Origin: Candidatus Undinarchaeales archaeon
Lineage (GTDB): Archaea > SpSt-1190 > JASMDC01
Reading direction: 5' to 3'
DNA: 64,000 nucleotides
Assembly (NCBI GenBank): GCA_030753015.1
Contig: JASMDC010000008.1
Span: 47,645 to 111,644 of the forward strand
Both the position numbers and the translations under genes were made by a program. Shown here piece after piece: positions 25,650 through 33,466 of this stretch (positions are counted from its first letter, which is position 1; each line of letters starts with the position of its first letter). The notes under the pieces were generated by a model. That model saw only the letters and a program-made list of their open reading frames with translations, made no database searches and was not told where the DNA came from.

Positions 25650-26186
25650 ATGGACATCTCTATTGACTATCTGGAGCGCGAGCAGATGAAGGTCGGACCG
25701 AGCGTTGGAATGGGCTGGGGGCCCACCTACGGCATCCCGCCGTCAGGCCCCTTCCACACCAGTGATGTCGTGTTCGATAACAACTACGTCGCAAGGCAGA
25801 CCGAGGAGTTCGAGCCCGCCATCGAAGCGTTGGCCGAACAGTACACTGCAAATGATGGCTGCGAGGTCCTTGCATACCATGACCACAGTCATACGACGTG
25901 GTACAACACCATCGATAAAGAGAAGATGCACGTCCACTTCAAGGGTGAGATGGACGACTTCAAGGGCTTCATCGAGGACTCGAAGGCGTCCGGGTACGGC
26001 ACGCCCGAGAACGTCCAGGTGAACGCCTCCGTGGTCGACTGGCTCACTCACCCGGTCCAGACCTGGCGCATGAAGCAAGCGGTCTCTTCCTACATGGAGG
26101 AGGTCGGCTCCGAGCTCAAGGTCAAAGAGACCGAAGAGGACGTAGGCAACCGCCACATCTACAAGCGCGAGATCACGTTCGAGTGA
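25650..26186 (+). CDS. Hypothetical soluble protein
   Basis: A 178-residue protein of unknown family. It has a Gly/Pro-rich N-terminal part (MGWGPTYGIPPSGPFHTSDV) and a His-rich stretch YHDHSHTTWYNTIDKEKMHVHF that could bind metal. ATG 25650 is chosen over GTG 25641 because AAGGTGA precedes it by 5 nt. Confidence 0.7.
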   Translation: MDISIDYLEREQMKVGPSVGMGWGPTYGIPPSGPFHTSDVVFDNNYVARQTEEFEPAIEALAEQYTANDGCEVLAYHDHSHTTWYNTIDKEKMHVHFKGEMDDFKGFIEDSKASGYGTPENVQVNASVVDWLTHPVQTWRMKQAVSSYMEEVGSELKVKETEEDVGNRHIYKREITFE

Positions 26187-26210
26187 ACTGACCTCAATTC
26201 CCCCCGGGGG

Positions 26211-26243
26211 CGGTCGTTTACGCGACCGTCCTCGTTTCCTTTT
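26211..26243 (+). terminator. Hairpin plus T-rich run
   Basis: CGGTCG (26211-26216), loop TTTACG, CGACCG (26223-26228) followed by a T-rich run ending CCTTTTAT. It lies between convergent genes (25650+ and sepF-) and probably ends the plus-strand transcript. Confidence 0.45.
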
Positions 26244-26323
26244 ATCACATGCCACGGCCGAAGGGCGTGCATGGACCTCACACTATCGGTGAGGTTGCAT
26301 GTTCCGAAGTGGCGGCCCGCTCG

Positions 26324-26731
26324 CTATCGAACGATATGAGCGGTCTCTGGCGCCATGACAAGCCAGTCCTCGTCAATGCCCGCCATGTCGGATCCGCTGG
26401 TGGAGCAGTGCGTCTTGAGACGGTTTATCGAGCGCTTGAGCTCGGACATGTCCTTCTCGCGCAGCTGCCTGATCTTGACGAGCATGATGGTATTGCCCTT
26501 CCGGAAGTGAGTGAGGATGGTCTCCGTGTCAGCGAAGTCCTCGAGCTGGGACGTGCGGATCTGGAGCGCCGAGTCGCCCGACTCCACGTTCTTGAACTTG
26601 ATCTCGGGGATCTCCGGGGTTTGTGAAGTATGAGCATTGTGGACATGATGGTACTCGTCAAGGTGAGTGGGTCGCTTGTGCTTGAAGCGCTCCAACAGCT
26701 TCTCGCCCATTCTGAAGAACCGTTCGACCAT
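26324..26731 (-). CDS. sepF: SepF-family cell division protein
   Basis: A 135-residue protein. The N-terminal about 25 residues (MVERFFRMGEKLLERFKHKR) form an amphipathic membrane-targeting helix, then a linker. The SepF core (about 55-135) includes IMLVKIRQLREKDMSELKRS and a GSDMAGIDEDWLVMAP end typical of archaeal SepF. SepF tethers FtsZ to the membrane in archaea that divide with FtsZ. It ends the long minus-strand information-processing cluster. Confidence 0.85.
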   Translation of the reverse strand: MVERFFRMGEKLLERFKHKRPTHLDEYHHVHNAHTSQTPEIPEIKFKNVESGDSALQIRTSQLEDFADTETILTHFRKGNTIMLVKIRQLREKDMSELKRSINRLKTHCSTSGSDMAGIDEDWLVMAPETAHIVR

Positions 26732-26781
26732 AAGCTACCCACGATGCTGGGGTGGTCTTCCTTTAAATGCCTACCGGCGAG

Positions 26782-27048
26782 CTATCGTTGGAGCGTCTCG
26801 AGAGTACTTGCGATGTTCCAGATATCTGTCCTCGTGTGCTCCGGCAGGTTCGGATCGTTGGAGATATCGTCCAACCGGTTGATGGCCTCGTTCACGCGAA
26901 CGCGCATCGCCCTGTCCTTACCTACGAGGATGCTTTTTACGTCCTCCGCCGTCTTGCGGATGTTCCGCGGCACCGAGCGATCATCGAGTATCTCTTCGAG
27001 TATCTCACAAACCTGAGAAAGGATGTTTTCAGCGTCCATGTCCCTCAT
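26782..27048 (-). CDS. UPF0147 family protein
   Basis: An 88-residue all-helical protein with DDRSVPRNIRKTAEDVKSIL and NDPNLPEHTRTDIWNIAS, a diagnostic UPF0147 pattern found across archaea. It overlaps the DHH gene end by 20 nt and precedes sepF. Molecular role is unknown. MDAENIL (27039) may be the true start. Confidence 0.82.
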   Translation of the reverse strand: MRDMDAENILSQVCEILEEILDDRSVPRNIRKTAEDVKSILVGKDRAMRVRVNEAINRLDDISNDPNLPEHTRTDIWNIASTLETLQR

Positions 27049-28027
27049 CTCCGAGCCTTTCCCTCAGAACCTTCAGGAGGGCCTTGATGCCCTCGTCCAT
27101 TTTCACCAGGCCATTCACGCTGGCGGCGGCATCGTGACCACCACCACTCCCTTGGATGATGACCTCAATGTTCACGAGAAGGTCCTTGTAGACGTGAATT
27201 CCCGTGCTTTTTATAAAGCTTTTTCTCGCCCGTGCGGTAATCCGGAACCCCCCCTTCTTCTTTGCTCCGACGAAGGCGATATCAGCACCGGACCTGATGA
27301 GGGCGTTGGCCACATCGGCCTCGAAAGAGTTCACCTTCGTGACGGCCACTATCCAAGGACCGATCAAGGTGAGCTCTGCCCTTTGTGCGCCCTTGAGGAT
27401 CGCGATCCTCGAGGAGCGGTCGGGTTCCAAGTGGATGGCGTCGAGCACCTCTTGATAGTTCACGTCGGTCGTTGCCAAGAGTCGGGCCATGGCGCGGAAT
27501 GTGCCGGCCTGCGCCCGTCTGAAGGACATAGTATCCGCGACCATGCCTGCGATCATTCCCGCTGCTGCCCGCGACGAAGGTACAGCTCCCGCGGCCTCGA
27601 AGAGGCGGTGGACGAGCTCACAGGTGGATGGCGAGGTGTCGTCCGTCAGGGACGCTTGATAGTCGCACGGCCCTGCATACGGATGATGGTCCAGAACGAC
27701 GGGCCGCTTCCAGGGGATCAGGGGTGCCACCTGGTCAGGGTTCTGGACGTCCACGAGCACGGGCAGCCCCCCCGGGTTCGGGGGCCTGACCTCGAACTCT
27801 GCGTCCAGATAGTCGATTAGCTTACGCGCAGCGACGCTGGCATGCGAGCCTGATCCGATCCTCGACGGGATCCCGAGCTGTTTCAACAGCTCCTGGAGCG
27901 CGATACAGGCTCCTGCGGCATCGAGGTCAGCGTTCTGATGAGTGATGAGGAAGGCGCCCCCTCGTGCGGCGGTGAGGGCAGCGAGGACACGTTGAACGTC
28001 CTCGTCGGTGCAGCCGTTCTCAGGCAA
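27029..28027 (-). CDS. DHH/DHHA1 phosphoesterase (NrnA-like)
   Basis: A 332-residue enzyme. Motif I is LITHQNADLDAAG, the DHH motif is VVLDHHPYAG, and the C-terminal DHHA1 nucleic-acid-binding motif is GSGGGHDAAASV. These enzymes use Mn to hydrolyse short oligonucleotides (nanoRNase), cyclic dinucleotides or pAp. It overlaps prefoldin beta by 8 nt at its start, so it is translated from the same transcript. Confidence 0.85.
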   Translation of the reverse strand: MPENGCTDEDVQRVLAALTAARGGAFLITHQNADLDAAGACIALQELLKQLGIPSRIGSGSHASVAARKLIDYLDAEFEVRPPNPGGLPVLVDVQNPDQVAPLIPWKRPVVLDHHPYAGPCDYQASLTDDTSPSTCELVHRLFEAAGAVPSSRAAAGMIAGMVADTMSFRRAQAGTFRAMARLLATTDVNYQEVLDAIHLEPDRSSRIAILKGAQRAELTLIGPWIVAVTKVNSFEADVANALIRSGADIAFVGAKKKGGFRITARARKSFIKSTGIHVYKDLLVNIEVIIQGSGGGHDAAASVNGLVKMDEGIKALLKVLRERLGDEGHGR

Positions 28028-28373
28028 TGGGCCCGGCCGGTCCCTGGATGAGCTTGGTCACCTTGTCGGAGAGCTCGGTCACCTTCTCGTTGACCTTCCC
28101 CTCCTGACGGGTTAGCGTCTTGATGCGAAGCTCCAGGGTCTCACGCCGGTCGTCCAGTTCCTTTTTCACGTCCTTGGCCTTCATCTTGGCAAGGATGGGG
28201 CCCACTGCCTTGTACACGTCCTCGTCCTTGACCCCCTCCAGGGACTCAAGGGCGGACATGACATCGGTCAGCTGGGTCTCGATCTGCTGCTTCTGAATGA
28301 GTATCGTCTGTGCCTGCTGCTGGTATTGCTGCAGCTGGAGCACCATGTGCTGTGCTTGTGGGGATATGTCCAT
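28020..28373 (-). CDS. pfdB: Prefoldin beta subunit
   Basis: A 117-residue coiled-coil chaperone subunit. N- and C-terminal helices (HMVLQLQQYQQQAQTILIQK and LELRIKTLTRQEGKVNEKVT) flank a short beta hairpin region. Length fits the family. The hexamer with prefoldin alpha delivers unfolded proteins to the thermosome. It starts 1 nt after the pcc1 stop, the conserved archaeal order L37Ae-RpoP-Pcc1-PfdB. Confidence 0.88.
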   Translation of the reverse strand: MDISPQAQHMVLQLQQYQQQAQTILIQKQQIETQLTDVMSALESLEGVKDEDVYKAVGPILAKMKAKDVKKELDDRRETLELRIKTLTRQEGKVNEKVTELSDKVTKLIQGPAGPIA

Positions 28374-28374
28374 G

Positions 28375-28602
28375 TCAACTCACCTTGTCAACGCTGAGGA
28401 TGATCTTAAGCCACCGGCAAGTGGCGTTTATTGCGGCACGGAGGGCATTGAGGTCATCGGCCTCGACCAGGATGTCGTCACCGTCGAACCGAGTTCGCGC
28501 CCGCCGCTGCTCGTTAGTTCCAAGAGGCCGAGTCAGCACTGTACGGACGAGCTCCGGCCGTTCTGGGGTCAGGCGGGCTGTGAAGGGGATAACGGGAGCC
28601 CC
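28375..28602 (-). CDS. pcc1: KEOPS complex subunit Pcc1, start codon unresolved
   Basis: The minus-strand frame encodes about 72 residues ending DDLNALRAAINATCRWLKII plus LSVDKVS, the diagnostic Pcc1 C-terminus (usually SALRAALNSYLRWIKV). Pcc1 dimerises the KEOPS complex that makes t6A in tRNA. The frame begins right after the rpoP TAG and has no ATG, GTG or TTG before the conserved strand. AGGGGG is followed 5 nt later by GTT and 8 nt later by ATC, so a non-canonical start is implied. The only GTG in the frame would remove part of the domain. The start coordinate is an upper bound. Confidence 0.8.
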   Translation of the reverse strand, partial: GAPVIPFTARLTPERPELVRTVLTRPLGTNEQRRARTRFDGDDILVEADDLNALRAAINATCRWLKIILSVDKVS

Positions 28603-28740
28603 CTACTGCGCCAGCACCGACTTGATGACCCTGGGCCGTGCCTTGGCCAGGATCTTGTAGCCGCAGAATGGGCAGCGGATCCGGCGCATCTCCGAGGTCG
28701 AAGGATCGATCAGACGCTTGCACTTGAGGCAGATGAACAT
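28603..28740 (-). CDS. rpoP: RNA polymerase subunit P (Rpb12-like)
   Basis: A 45-residue zinc-ribbon subunit: MFICLKCKRLIDPS, then IRCPFCGYKILAKARP, giving two CxxC pairs, and ending KSVLAQ. It is in the usual place between L37Ae and Pcc1. It stops with TAG immediately before, and in frame with, pcc1. Confidence 0.9.
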   Translation of the reverse strand: MFICLKCKRLIDPSTSEMRRIRCPFCGYKILAKARPRVIKSVLAQ

Positions 28741-28745
28741 CCTGT

Positions 28746-28970
28746 TCACCTCCTCCTCGTGGAAGGCGCGTAAGCACCTCCAGCGATCTTAACGCCGCAC
28801 TTCGTGCAGGACCAGAGTCCCGCATTGGCGCGCTTCAGCTTCGGAGCCTTGCACTGGGGGCAGACATGGAACGCGCGGGAACTGCTCTCCACCTTCGCCA
28901 CCATCCTGCGGACCCTCTTACCGTAGCGGCAGCCGAACCGGCCAGCGCTTCCTACCTTCTTCGTTGCCAT
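28746..28970 (-). CDS. rpl37ae: Ribosomal protein L37Ae (eL43)
   Basis: A 74-residue zinc-binding ribosomal protein. VGSAGRFGCRYGKRVRR is the diagnostic start, followed by CPQC and CTKC pairs. The downstream rpoP has GGAGGTGA upstream of its start, overlapping the end of this gene region, which shows coupled translation. Confidence 0.92.
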   Translation of the reverse strand: MATKKVGSAGRFGCRYGKRVRRMVAKVESSSRAFHVCPQCKAPKLKRANAGLWSCTKCGVKIAGGAYAPSTRRR

Positions 28971-28997
28971 GATGATCGCCTGTTTTCGTGATGTGAA

Positions 28998-29075
28998 TGG
29001 TGGGGCCGCCGAGATTTGAACTCAGGTCACTACCACCCCAAGGTAGGAGGATAGACCAAGCTACCCTACGGCCCC
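28998..29075 (-). tRNA. tRNA-Pro(GGG), CCA encoded
   Basis: On the minus strand the acceptor GGGGCCG pairs with CGGCCCC. The anticodon arm is CTACC-TTGGGGT-GGTAG with anticodon GGG. The T arm contains GTTCAAATC, and the 3' CCA is in the DNA (28998-29000). It sits inside the ribosomal/RNAP gene cluster. Confidence 0.93.
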
Positions 29076-29110
29076 TTTATCACGTTTCGTGTGTACCCTC
29101 CACCTCCTAT

Positions 29111-29308
29111 CTAGGCCCTCTTGTACCGCGCGATCTCGCTCACGAGATCGATCTGCGAGAGGAGCATGCGTCTACAGCAGTATCGCATGATGTTCAGGTC
29201 GTTGAGCACCTGTTCGGGGTTCTCACCCGCGGCCACTCGGCTCTGGTACGCATTGAAGTTCTCAGAGACGGGTGCACCACAGGTAAAGCATCGTACTGGA
29301 ATAATCAT
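29111..29308 (-). CDS. rpoN: RNA polymerase subunit N (Rpb10-like)
   Basis: A 65-residue zinc-bundle subunit: MIIPVRCFTCGAPV with CxxC, then RYCCRRMLLS with the CC pair. Length and motifs are canonical. It lies 7 nt after S9, the conserved archaeal order. Confidence 0.95.
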   Translation of the reverse strand: MIIPVRCFTCGAPVSENFNAYQSRVAAGENPEQVLNDLNIMRYCCRRMLLSQIDLVSEIARYKRA

Positions 29309-29315
29309 TGTTCGC

Positions 29316-29717
29316 TCACCGGTATGATTTCTGTCGCCTCGCCCGGGGCTTGGACCGGTTGGGCTTGCACTTCTCGGTGCGCCGGGGATCGGCCACCAGG
29401 AGATGGCGGTCGTAGGTGAGGAAGAGGCGCTTGAGCTTCTCGTCCTCGGTGAACTCCACCAGTCCCTTCGCTATGGCGAGGCGCACGGCCTCTGACTGTG
29501 CGATCCGACCGCCGCCGTTGACGTTGATGCGGATGTCGATGGTCTTCACGACCTTGCCCGCCAGGATCAGTGGCTCACGGATACGTTCCCGGGCAAAGGC
29601 GGGCGTGAACAGCTCCAGAGGGACGCTGTTGATCTTGATTATGCCCTTTCCCTTGGAGAGGGTGGCCCTCGCCGTGGATCTCTTCCGCTTGCCGCTCGTA
29701 TGGATGATCTTGCTCAT
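29316..29717 (-). CDS. rps9: Ribosomal protein S9 (uS9)
   Basis: A 133-residue protein with HTSGKRKRSTARATLSKGKG and VNGGGRIAQSEAVRLAIAKG, ending SKPRARRQKSYR, whose tail reaches the P-site tRNA. ATG 29717 overlaps the L13 stop (ATGA), so it is preferred over an earlier in-frame start. Confidence 0.95.
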   Translation of the reverse strand: MSKIIHTSGKRKRSTARATLSKGKGIIKINSVPLELFTPAFARERIREPLILAGKVVKTIDIRINVNGGGRIAQSEAVRLAIAKGLVEFTEDEKLKRLFLTYDRHLLVADPRRTEKCKPNRSKPRARRQKSYR

Positions 29718-30145
29718 GACTCCCACCTGTCACGTGATATACCGAGCTCCCGGGAGATGTCCCCCAGGCGCATGAACTTTCCGGTGTTTGAGGAGGCGAG
29801 ATTGATTCCGGGGATGGTCTGGCTCTCAACGTCCTTGAGGGCCTGGGGCTTCCCGATGAACACTTTGAGGCGGTGGAAGGCATCGCGTCCGCGCTTCCGC
29901 TTGTAGGGCAGCATACCACGGACCGCCCTGCGCAGGATGCGGTCAGGCATACGGGGGAAGTGGGGTCCATGGTAGGGATGTCCCCGTGCCCGGCGTTGGC
30001 GGTAGTGGTCGAGGATGTGATTGCGGCTGCCGGTGATGATGGCCGACTCAGCGTTGATGATGCTGATCTTCTCACCCTCGAGGAGCTTCTTTGCGACTTG
30101 GGCGGCCAACCGCCCCATGATTAGGTCCTTGGCGTCGATGATCAT
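29714..30145 (-). CDS. rpl13: Ribosomal protein L13 (uL13)
   Basis: A 143-residue protein: IIDAKDLIMGRLAAQVAKKL start, GPHFPRMPDRILRRAVRGML PYK core. It is part of the L18e-L13-S9-RpoN operon, 3 nt from L18e and overlapping S9 by 4 nt. Confidence 0.95.
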   Translation of the reverse strand: MIIDAKDLIMGRLAAQVAKKLLEGEKISIINAESAIITGSRNHILDHYRQRRARGHPYHGPHFPRMPDRILRRAVRGMLPYKRKRGRDAFHRLKVFIGKPQALKDVESQTIPGINLASSNTGKFMRLGDISRELGISRDRWES

Positions 30146-30148
30146 AGT

Positions 30149-30502
30149 TTACACCATCACCCGCACGTCGGTGCCCTTGGGGTGCTTCTTGATTATCTCC
30201 TCGATGGAGAGGGTCTTGCCCCCGGCCTTTGTGATCTTGACCCTGGCCTTCTCGGAAAAGGTGAGAGCAGCGATGGTGAGCTTGTGGTCAAGCTCGCCGG
30301 TACTGAGCACCTTTCCAGGGACAACGATGGTCTCGCCCTTGTTGGTGTGGCGGTTGAGCCGTGAGAGGTTGATGACCGGCCTTCCCCGGGTCGGTTTGGT
30401 CAGCCGCTCGGAGAGGTCCCGCCAGATCGGGGCTTCTCCCTTGGTCCCGGCCCGCTTGAGGGCGATTATGAGCCGTCTGAGGTTATCGTCCGTCTTTTTC
30501 AT
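30149..30502 (-). CDS. rpl18e: Ribosomal protein L18e (eL18)
   Basis: A 117-residue protein with RPVINLSRLNRHTNKGETIV and VPGKVLSTGELDHKLTIAAL, diagnostic of archaeal L18e. It is the first gene of the minus-strand ribosomal/RNAP cluster. Its promoter box is at 30587-30593. Confidence 0.94.
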   Translation of the reverse strand: MKKTDDNLRRLIIALKRAGTKGEAPIWRDLSERLTKPTRGRPVINLSRLNRHTNKGETIVVPGKVLSTGELDHKLTIAALTFSEKARVKITKAGGKTLSIEEIIKKHPKGTDVRVMV

Positions 30503-30586
30503 GGTCTCGACCCGTGAACTTGTGAAATCGCCGGTCCGAGGCGAGCATTGCCTCCCGGCGTGTCTTGCGGATTCAAAGACTAATGG

Positions 30587-30593
30587 TTTTATA
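30587..30593 (-). promoter_or_regulatory. TATA box of the L18e operon
   Basis: Minus-strand TATAAAA lies about 85 nt before the L18e ATG, so the transcript has a leader of roughly 60 nt. Between it and the divergent RNA candidate at 30700 lies a small hairpin (CCGTC/GACGG near 30613-30630) and nothing else clear. Confidence 0.5.
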
Positions 30594-30699
30594 GGTTGCG
30601 GTTAAGCGGGGCCCGTCTCCCGGGGGACGGAAGGCCAGTCCGGCAAGAATGGTGTTCAGCTCGCCATAACCTTTTTATCGCTCCCTGTCTGTTCAATGG

Positions 30700-30786
30700 T
30701 CACCCGGATGATGAGCTCGCGTTCCCGATGCCCCGGACCTGGGAGGTCCGGTCGCTGTGACGAGGATTTTGAGTTCTGACGGGTCC
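30700..30786 (+). ncRNA. Candidate C/D-box-like small RNA
   Basis: Box C ATGATGA (30708-30714) and box D CTGA (30776-30779) are enclosed by a terminal stem ACCCG (30702-30706)/CGGGT (30780-30784). A possible C' box GTGACGA lies at 30757-30763. Between is an 8-bp hairpin CCGGACCT-GGG-AGGTCCGG (30733-30751). A TATA-like CTTTTTATC (30671-30679) lies about 25 nt upstream, and a hairpin GGTTTC/GAAACC follows near 30799-30816. No ORF occupies the strand. It is longer than most archaeal C/D RNAs, so another k-turn RNA is possible. Confidence 0.45.
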
Positions 30787-30855
30787 CCCTTCTATTTTGG
30801 TTTCCTTTCTGAAACCGCATCGTTCTTATACCAGCAAGTAGAGAAGGCGTAGAGA

Positions 30856-33417
30856 ATGAATACACCCTCTCGCGGAGCCTGCCTCCTCATCGCTGTCCTC
30901 CTTGCGTGTCCGGCCCTCGCCGAGGAAGAGTACTCCTTTGAGCGCTCCGAGAGGCTCGTCCACCTGATCGAATGGCGAGAGTACGGCCCCGATGCCTTCG
31001 ACGAGGCCATGCGAGAGAATAAACCCGTCTTCCTCCTGCTGACCGCTCCATCCTGGTGCTATTGGTGCCAGGTCTATGAGAGCGAAGACTATCTGTTCCA
31101 TCCATCGATCTTCCCTCTCATCAATGAGCGGTTCGTTCCCATCTACGTCGACGCCGATAAGCGGATGGACCTGACCCGTCAGTATCTAGAAGGTGGGTGG
31201 CCGTCCACGACCCTTCTGACCCCGGGGAGGGAACGGATCACTGGTTGGTCGGGTCCGCGGCCCGTGACGGTAATGGAGAGTGCACTTCAAGAAGCGGTTT
31301 CTTACGTGGCGTCCCATGACGAGGTCAATGCCATCGAGTACGAGTACAAGGCGATGCCTTCTGAGGTCCCGACCGAGGTACAGCTTCGGACCTTTTTACA
31401 GGATTATGCCGTGTTCATCGAAAGGGTTCATGATCCACTGTACGGAGGGTTCGGCCCCGGTCAGAAGTTCCCTCAGCCCCGTACGCTCCTCTACGCGCTC
31501 GACCTGTACGAATCGACAGGTGAGGAGCCATGGCTCCAAATGGTGCGCACCACCCTGCAGCACCAGTACACACGTCGTGGTGACATCGCGACCGACTACA
31601 ACCTCTTCGATCCTGTCGAGGGAGGCTTCCATCGGTACGGGACACAGCGTGACTGGACGCCCCCACATTACGAGAAGATGCTCTATGACAACGCACGTCT
31701 CCTCCGGTTGTACCACCGCCTCGGCCGCATGGATCCCGAGAACGAGGAGGCTGCCGATGTCGTTGATATGACCTTGGCGTTCATGGAGCGCGAGTGGTGG
31801 GATGCCTCTGCAGGAGGGTTCTGGGGGAACAGCGACGTCCATGGCGAGGACGCATACTACGGCAAGGATCCCCGCCCGTCCCCGTCCCCCCGAGTGGAGC
31901 GGACGAAGTACACCGATTGGAACAGCGAAACCGTCGTCACCTTCCTTCACCTCTGGAACGCCACGGGGAACACGACCCACAGGGACATGGCCCGGCGCAC
32001 CCTGGATTTCCTCATCGAAGAGATAGTGACCGACAGGGGTGTGTTCCATTTCATGGACGAGAACGGGACGAAGGGAGTGCGTGGCTCGCTCCTTGACGAT
32101 GCTTACCTCCTCCTCGCCTGCATGGATGGGTATGCGGTCCTGGGTGATGAGCGGTACCTGGACACGGCCCGGAAGTTAGGGGACAACGCCCTGGAGCATA
32201 TGTACGACTGGCACGGTGGGGGATTCTTCGAGCGCAACAGTCCGGACGCCCACCTTTACGCACCGGGGGAGGACATCCACCTCGCGAAGCCCCCGGCGGA
32301 GAACGGCATCATGGCCTATGCTCTGCTCAGGCTCCACGTCGCCACCGGTGAGAAGAGGTACCTTATCACCGGATTGCGCACGATGGGGGCGATGCGGAAC
32401 GAGACGCTGGTTCTCGATACCGGGTATTACCATGTCCTGGCGGCCAACCTTGTGCTCGATCACGGTCTCTTGACAGAACACGAGCGTATCAGGGACGATT
32501 TTCAAGAAGAGGAGCAAGAGCGCCGGGAAGGGTTCTGGCTCGACGCCAGGCTCGGACGGGCCCCGACCGTGAAGCCGGCCAGAGAACCACTGCCTGTGGA
32601 AGGACCGACCTCCGAGCTCGAGGGCCCACCGTCAGAGCCCTCTGTCCCCAAGGCACCACTTACCATCCTCCTAGTAGTCGCACTGATGGCGGGTCTGATC
32701 TCTTTCGCTTCGCCCTGCACGCTCTCCATCCTCCCCGCTTACCTCGCGTTCACCCTGCGCGCTCATCAGAAAGGCCTGAGGGCGATGACCTTGGCGTTCC
32801 TCCTCGGGATGATCTCCACCTTCACCCTTCTTGGGATGAGCGCCACGGCAATGGGGATGTTTCTGCAAACGAACGTCGTCCTCTTCTCGAAGGCGGCCGG
32901 TCTCGCGATCATAGCCTTCGGACTCTATATCATCGCTGGTGGTAACTTTGCCGGACCAAGGATGACAGTACATGGCCCTACCTCCGCTGCAGGTGCTTTT
33001 CTGTTCGGGGCTGCGATGGGGATCTCCTGGACCCCTTGCGTCGGTCCGGTCCTGGTATCCATCCTCATTCTTGCGTCCACAACGGCGTCGATGGGTTCCG
33101 GAGGAATGCTCCTGTTCGCCTACGGGTGCGGTCTGGCCATCCCGCTCGTGATCGTCTCGTTCTATCTCGATTCCATCGACAGGAACGGTCGGTTCTGGCG
33201 CGCGCTCCGAGGGCGAGAGATACGTGTACGGCTCTTCGGACACGAGCTCACGGCCCACACTACCGTACTTGTGTCAGGTCTCCTGTTCCTCTTTATCGGT
33301 ACTCTGATACTCACTGACAGTCTCATCGCCCTAAACGGCCTATTGAGCGTCTCATGGGTCCAAGGATGGGTGTACGGTGCGGAAGAACGGCTCCTGGCAC
33401 TTGCAGGATGGTCGTGA
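30856..33417 (+). CDS. Exported thioredoxin/DUF255 protein fused to a CcdA-type membrane domain
   Basis: An 853-residue fusion. A signal peptide (residues 1-22) is followed by a thioredoxin fold with CxxC at C68-C71 (SWCYWC), then the DUF255/YyaL-type alpha-barrel (about 150-540; FGPGQKFPQPRTLLY, DWTPPHYEKMLYDNARLLRL). After a Pro-rich linker come six or more transmembrane helices of the CcdA/DsbD type, starting GLISFASPCTLSILPAYLAF and with SWTPCVGPVL. CcdA moves reducing equivalents across the membrane. The fusion suggests an external thioredoxin domain fed by its own electron channel. A CTTATA box about 25 nt upstream gives a leaderless start. Confidence 0.85.
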   Translation: MNTPSRGACLLIAVLLACPALAEEEYSFERSERLVHLIEWREYGPDAFDEAMRENKPVFLLLTAPSWCYWCQVYESEDYLFHPSIFPLINERFVPIYVDADKRMDLTRQYLEGGWPSTTLLTPGRERITGWSGPRPVTVMESALQEAVSYVASHDEVNAIEYEYKAMPSEVPTEVQLRTFLQDYAVFIERVHDPLYGGFGPGQKFPQPRTLLYALDLYESTGEEPWLQMVRTTLQHQYTRRGDIATDYNLFDPVEGGFHRYGTQRDWTPPHYEKMLYDNARLLRLYHRLGRMDPENEEAADVVDMTLAFMEREWWDASAGGFWGNSDVHGEDAYYGKDPRPSPSPRVERTKYTDWNSETVVTFLHLWNATGNTTHRDMARRTLDFLIEEIVTDRGVFHFMDENGTKGVRGSLLDDAYLLLACMDGYAVLGDERYLDTARKLGDNALEHMYDWHGGGFFERNSPDAHLYAPGEDIHLAKPPAENGIMAYALLRLHVATGEKRYLITGLRTMGAMRNETLVLDTGYYHVLAANLVLDHGLLTEHERIRDDFQEEEQERREGFWLDARLGRAPTVKPAREPLPVEGPTSELEGPPSEPSVPKAPLTILLVVALMAGLISFASPCTLSILPAYLAFTLRAHQKGLRAMTLAFLLGMISTFTLLGMSATAMGMFLQTNVVLFSKAAGLAIIAFGLYIIAGGNFAGPRMTVHGPTSAAGAFLFGAAMGISWTPCVGPVLVSILILASTTASMGSGGMLLFAYGCGLAIPLVIVSFYLDSIDRNGRFWRALRGREIRVRLFGHELTAHTTVLVSGLLFLFIGTLILTDSLIALNGLLSVSWVQGWVYGAEERLLALAGWS

Positions 33418-33466
33418 TGTGGACCCGCCGCTGCCTTTTTAAATGATAGGTCGGCGAGAGATTTGC

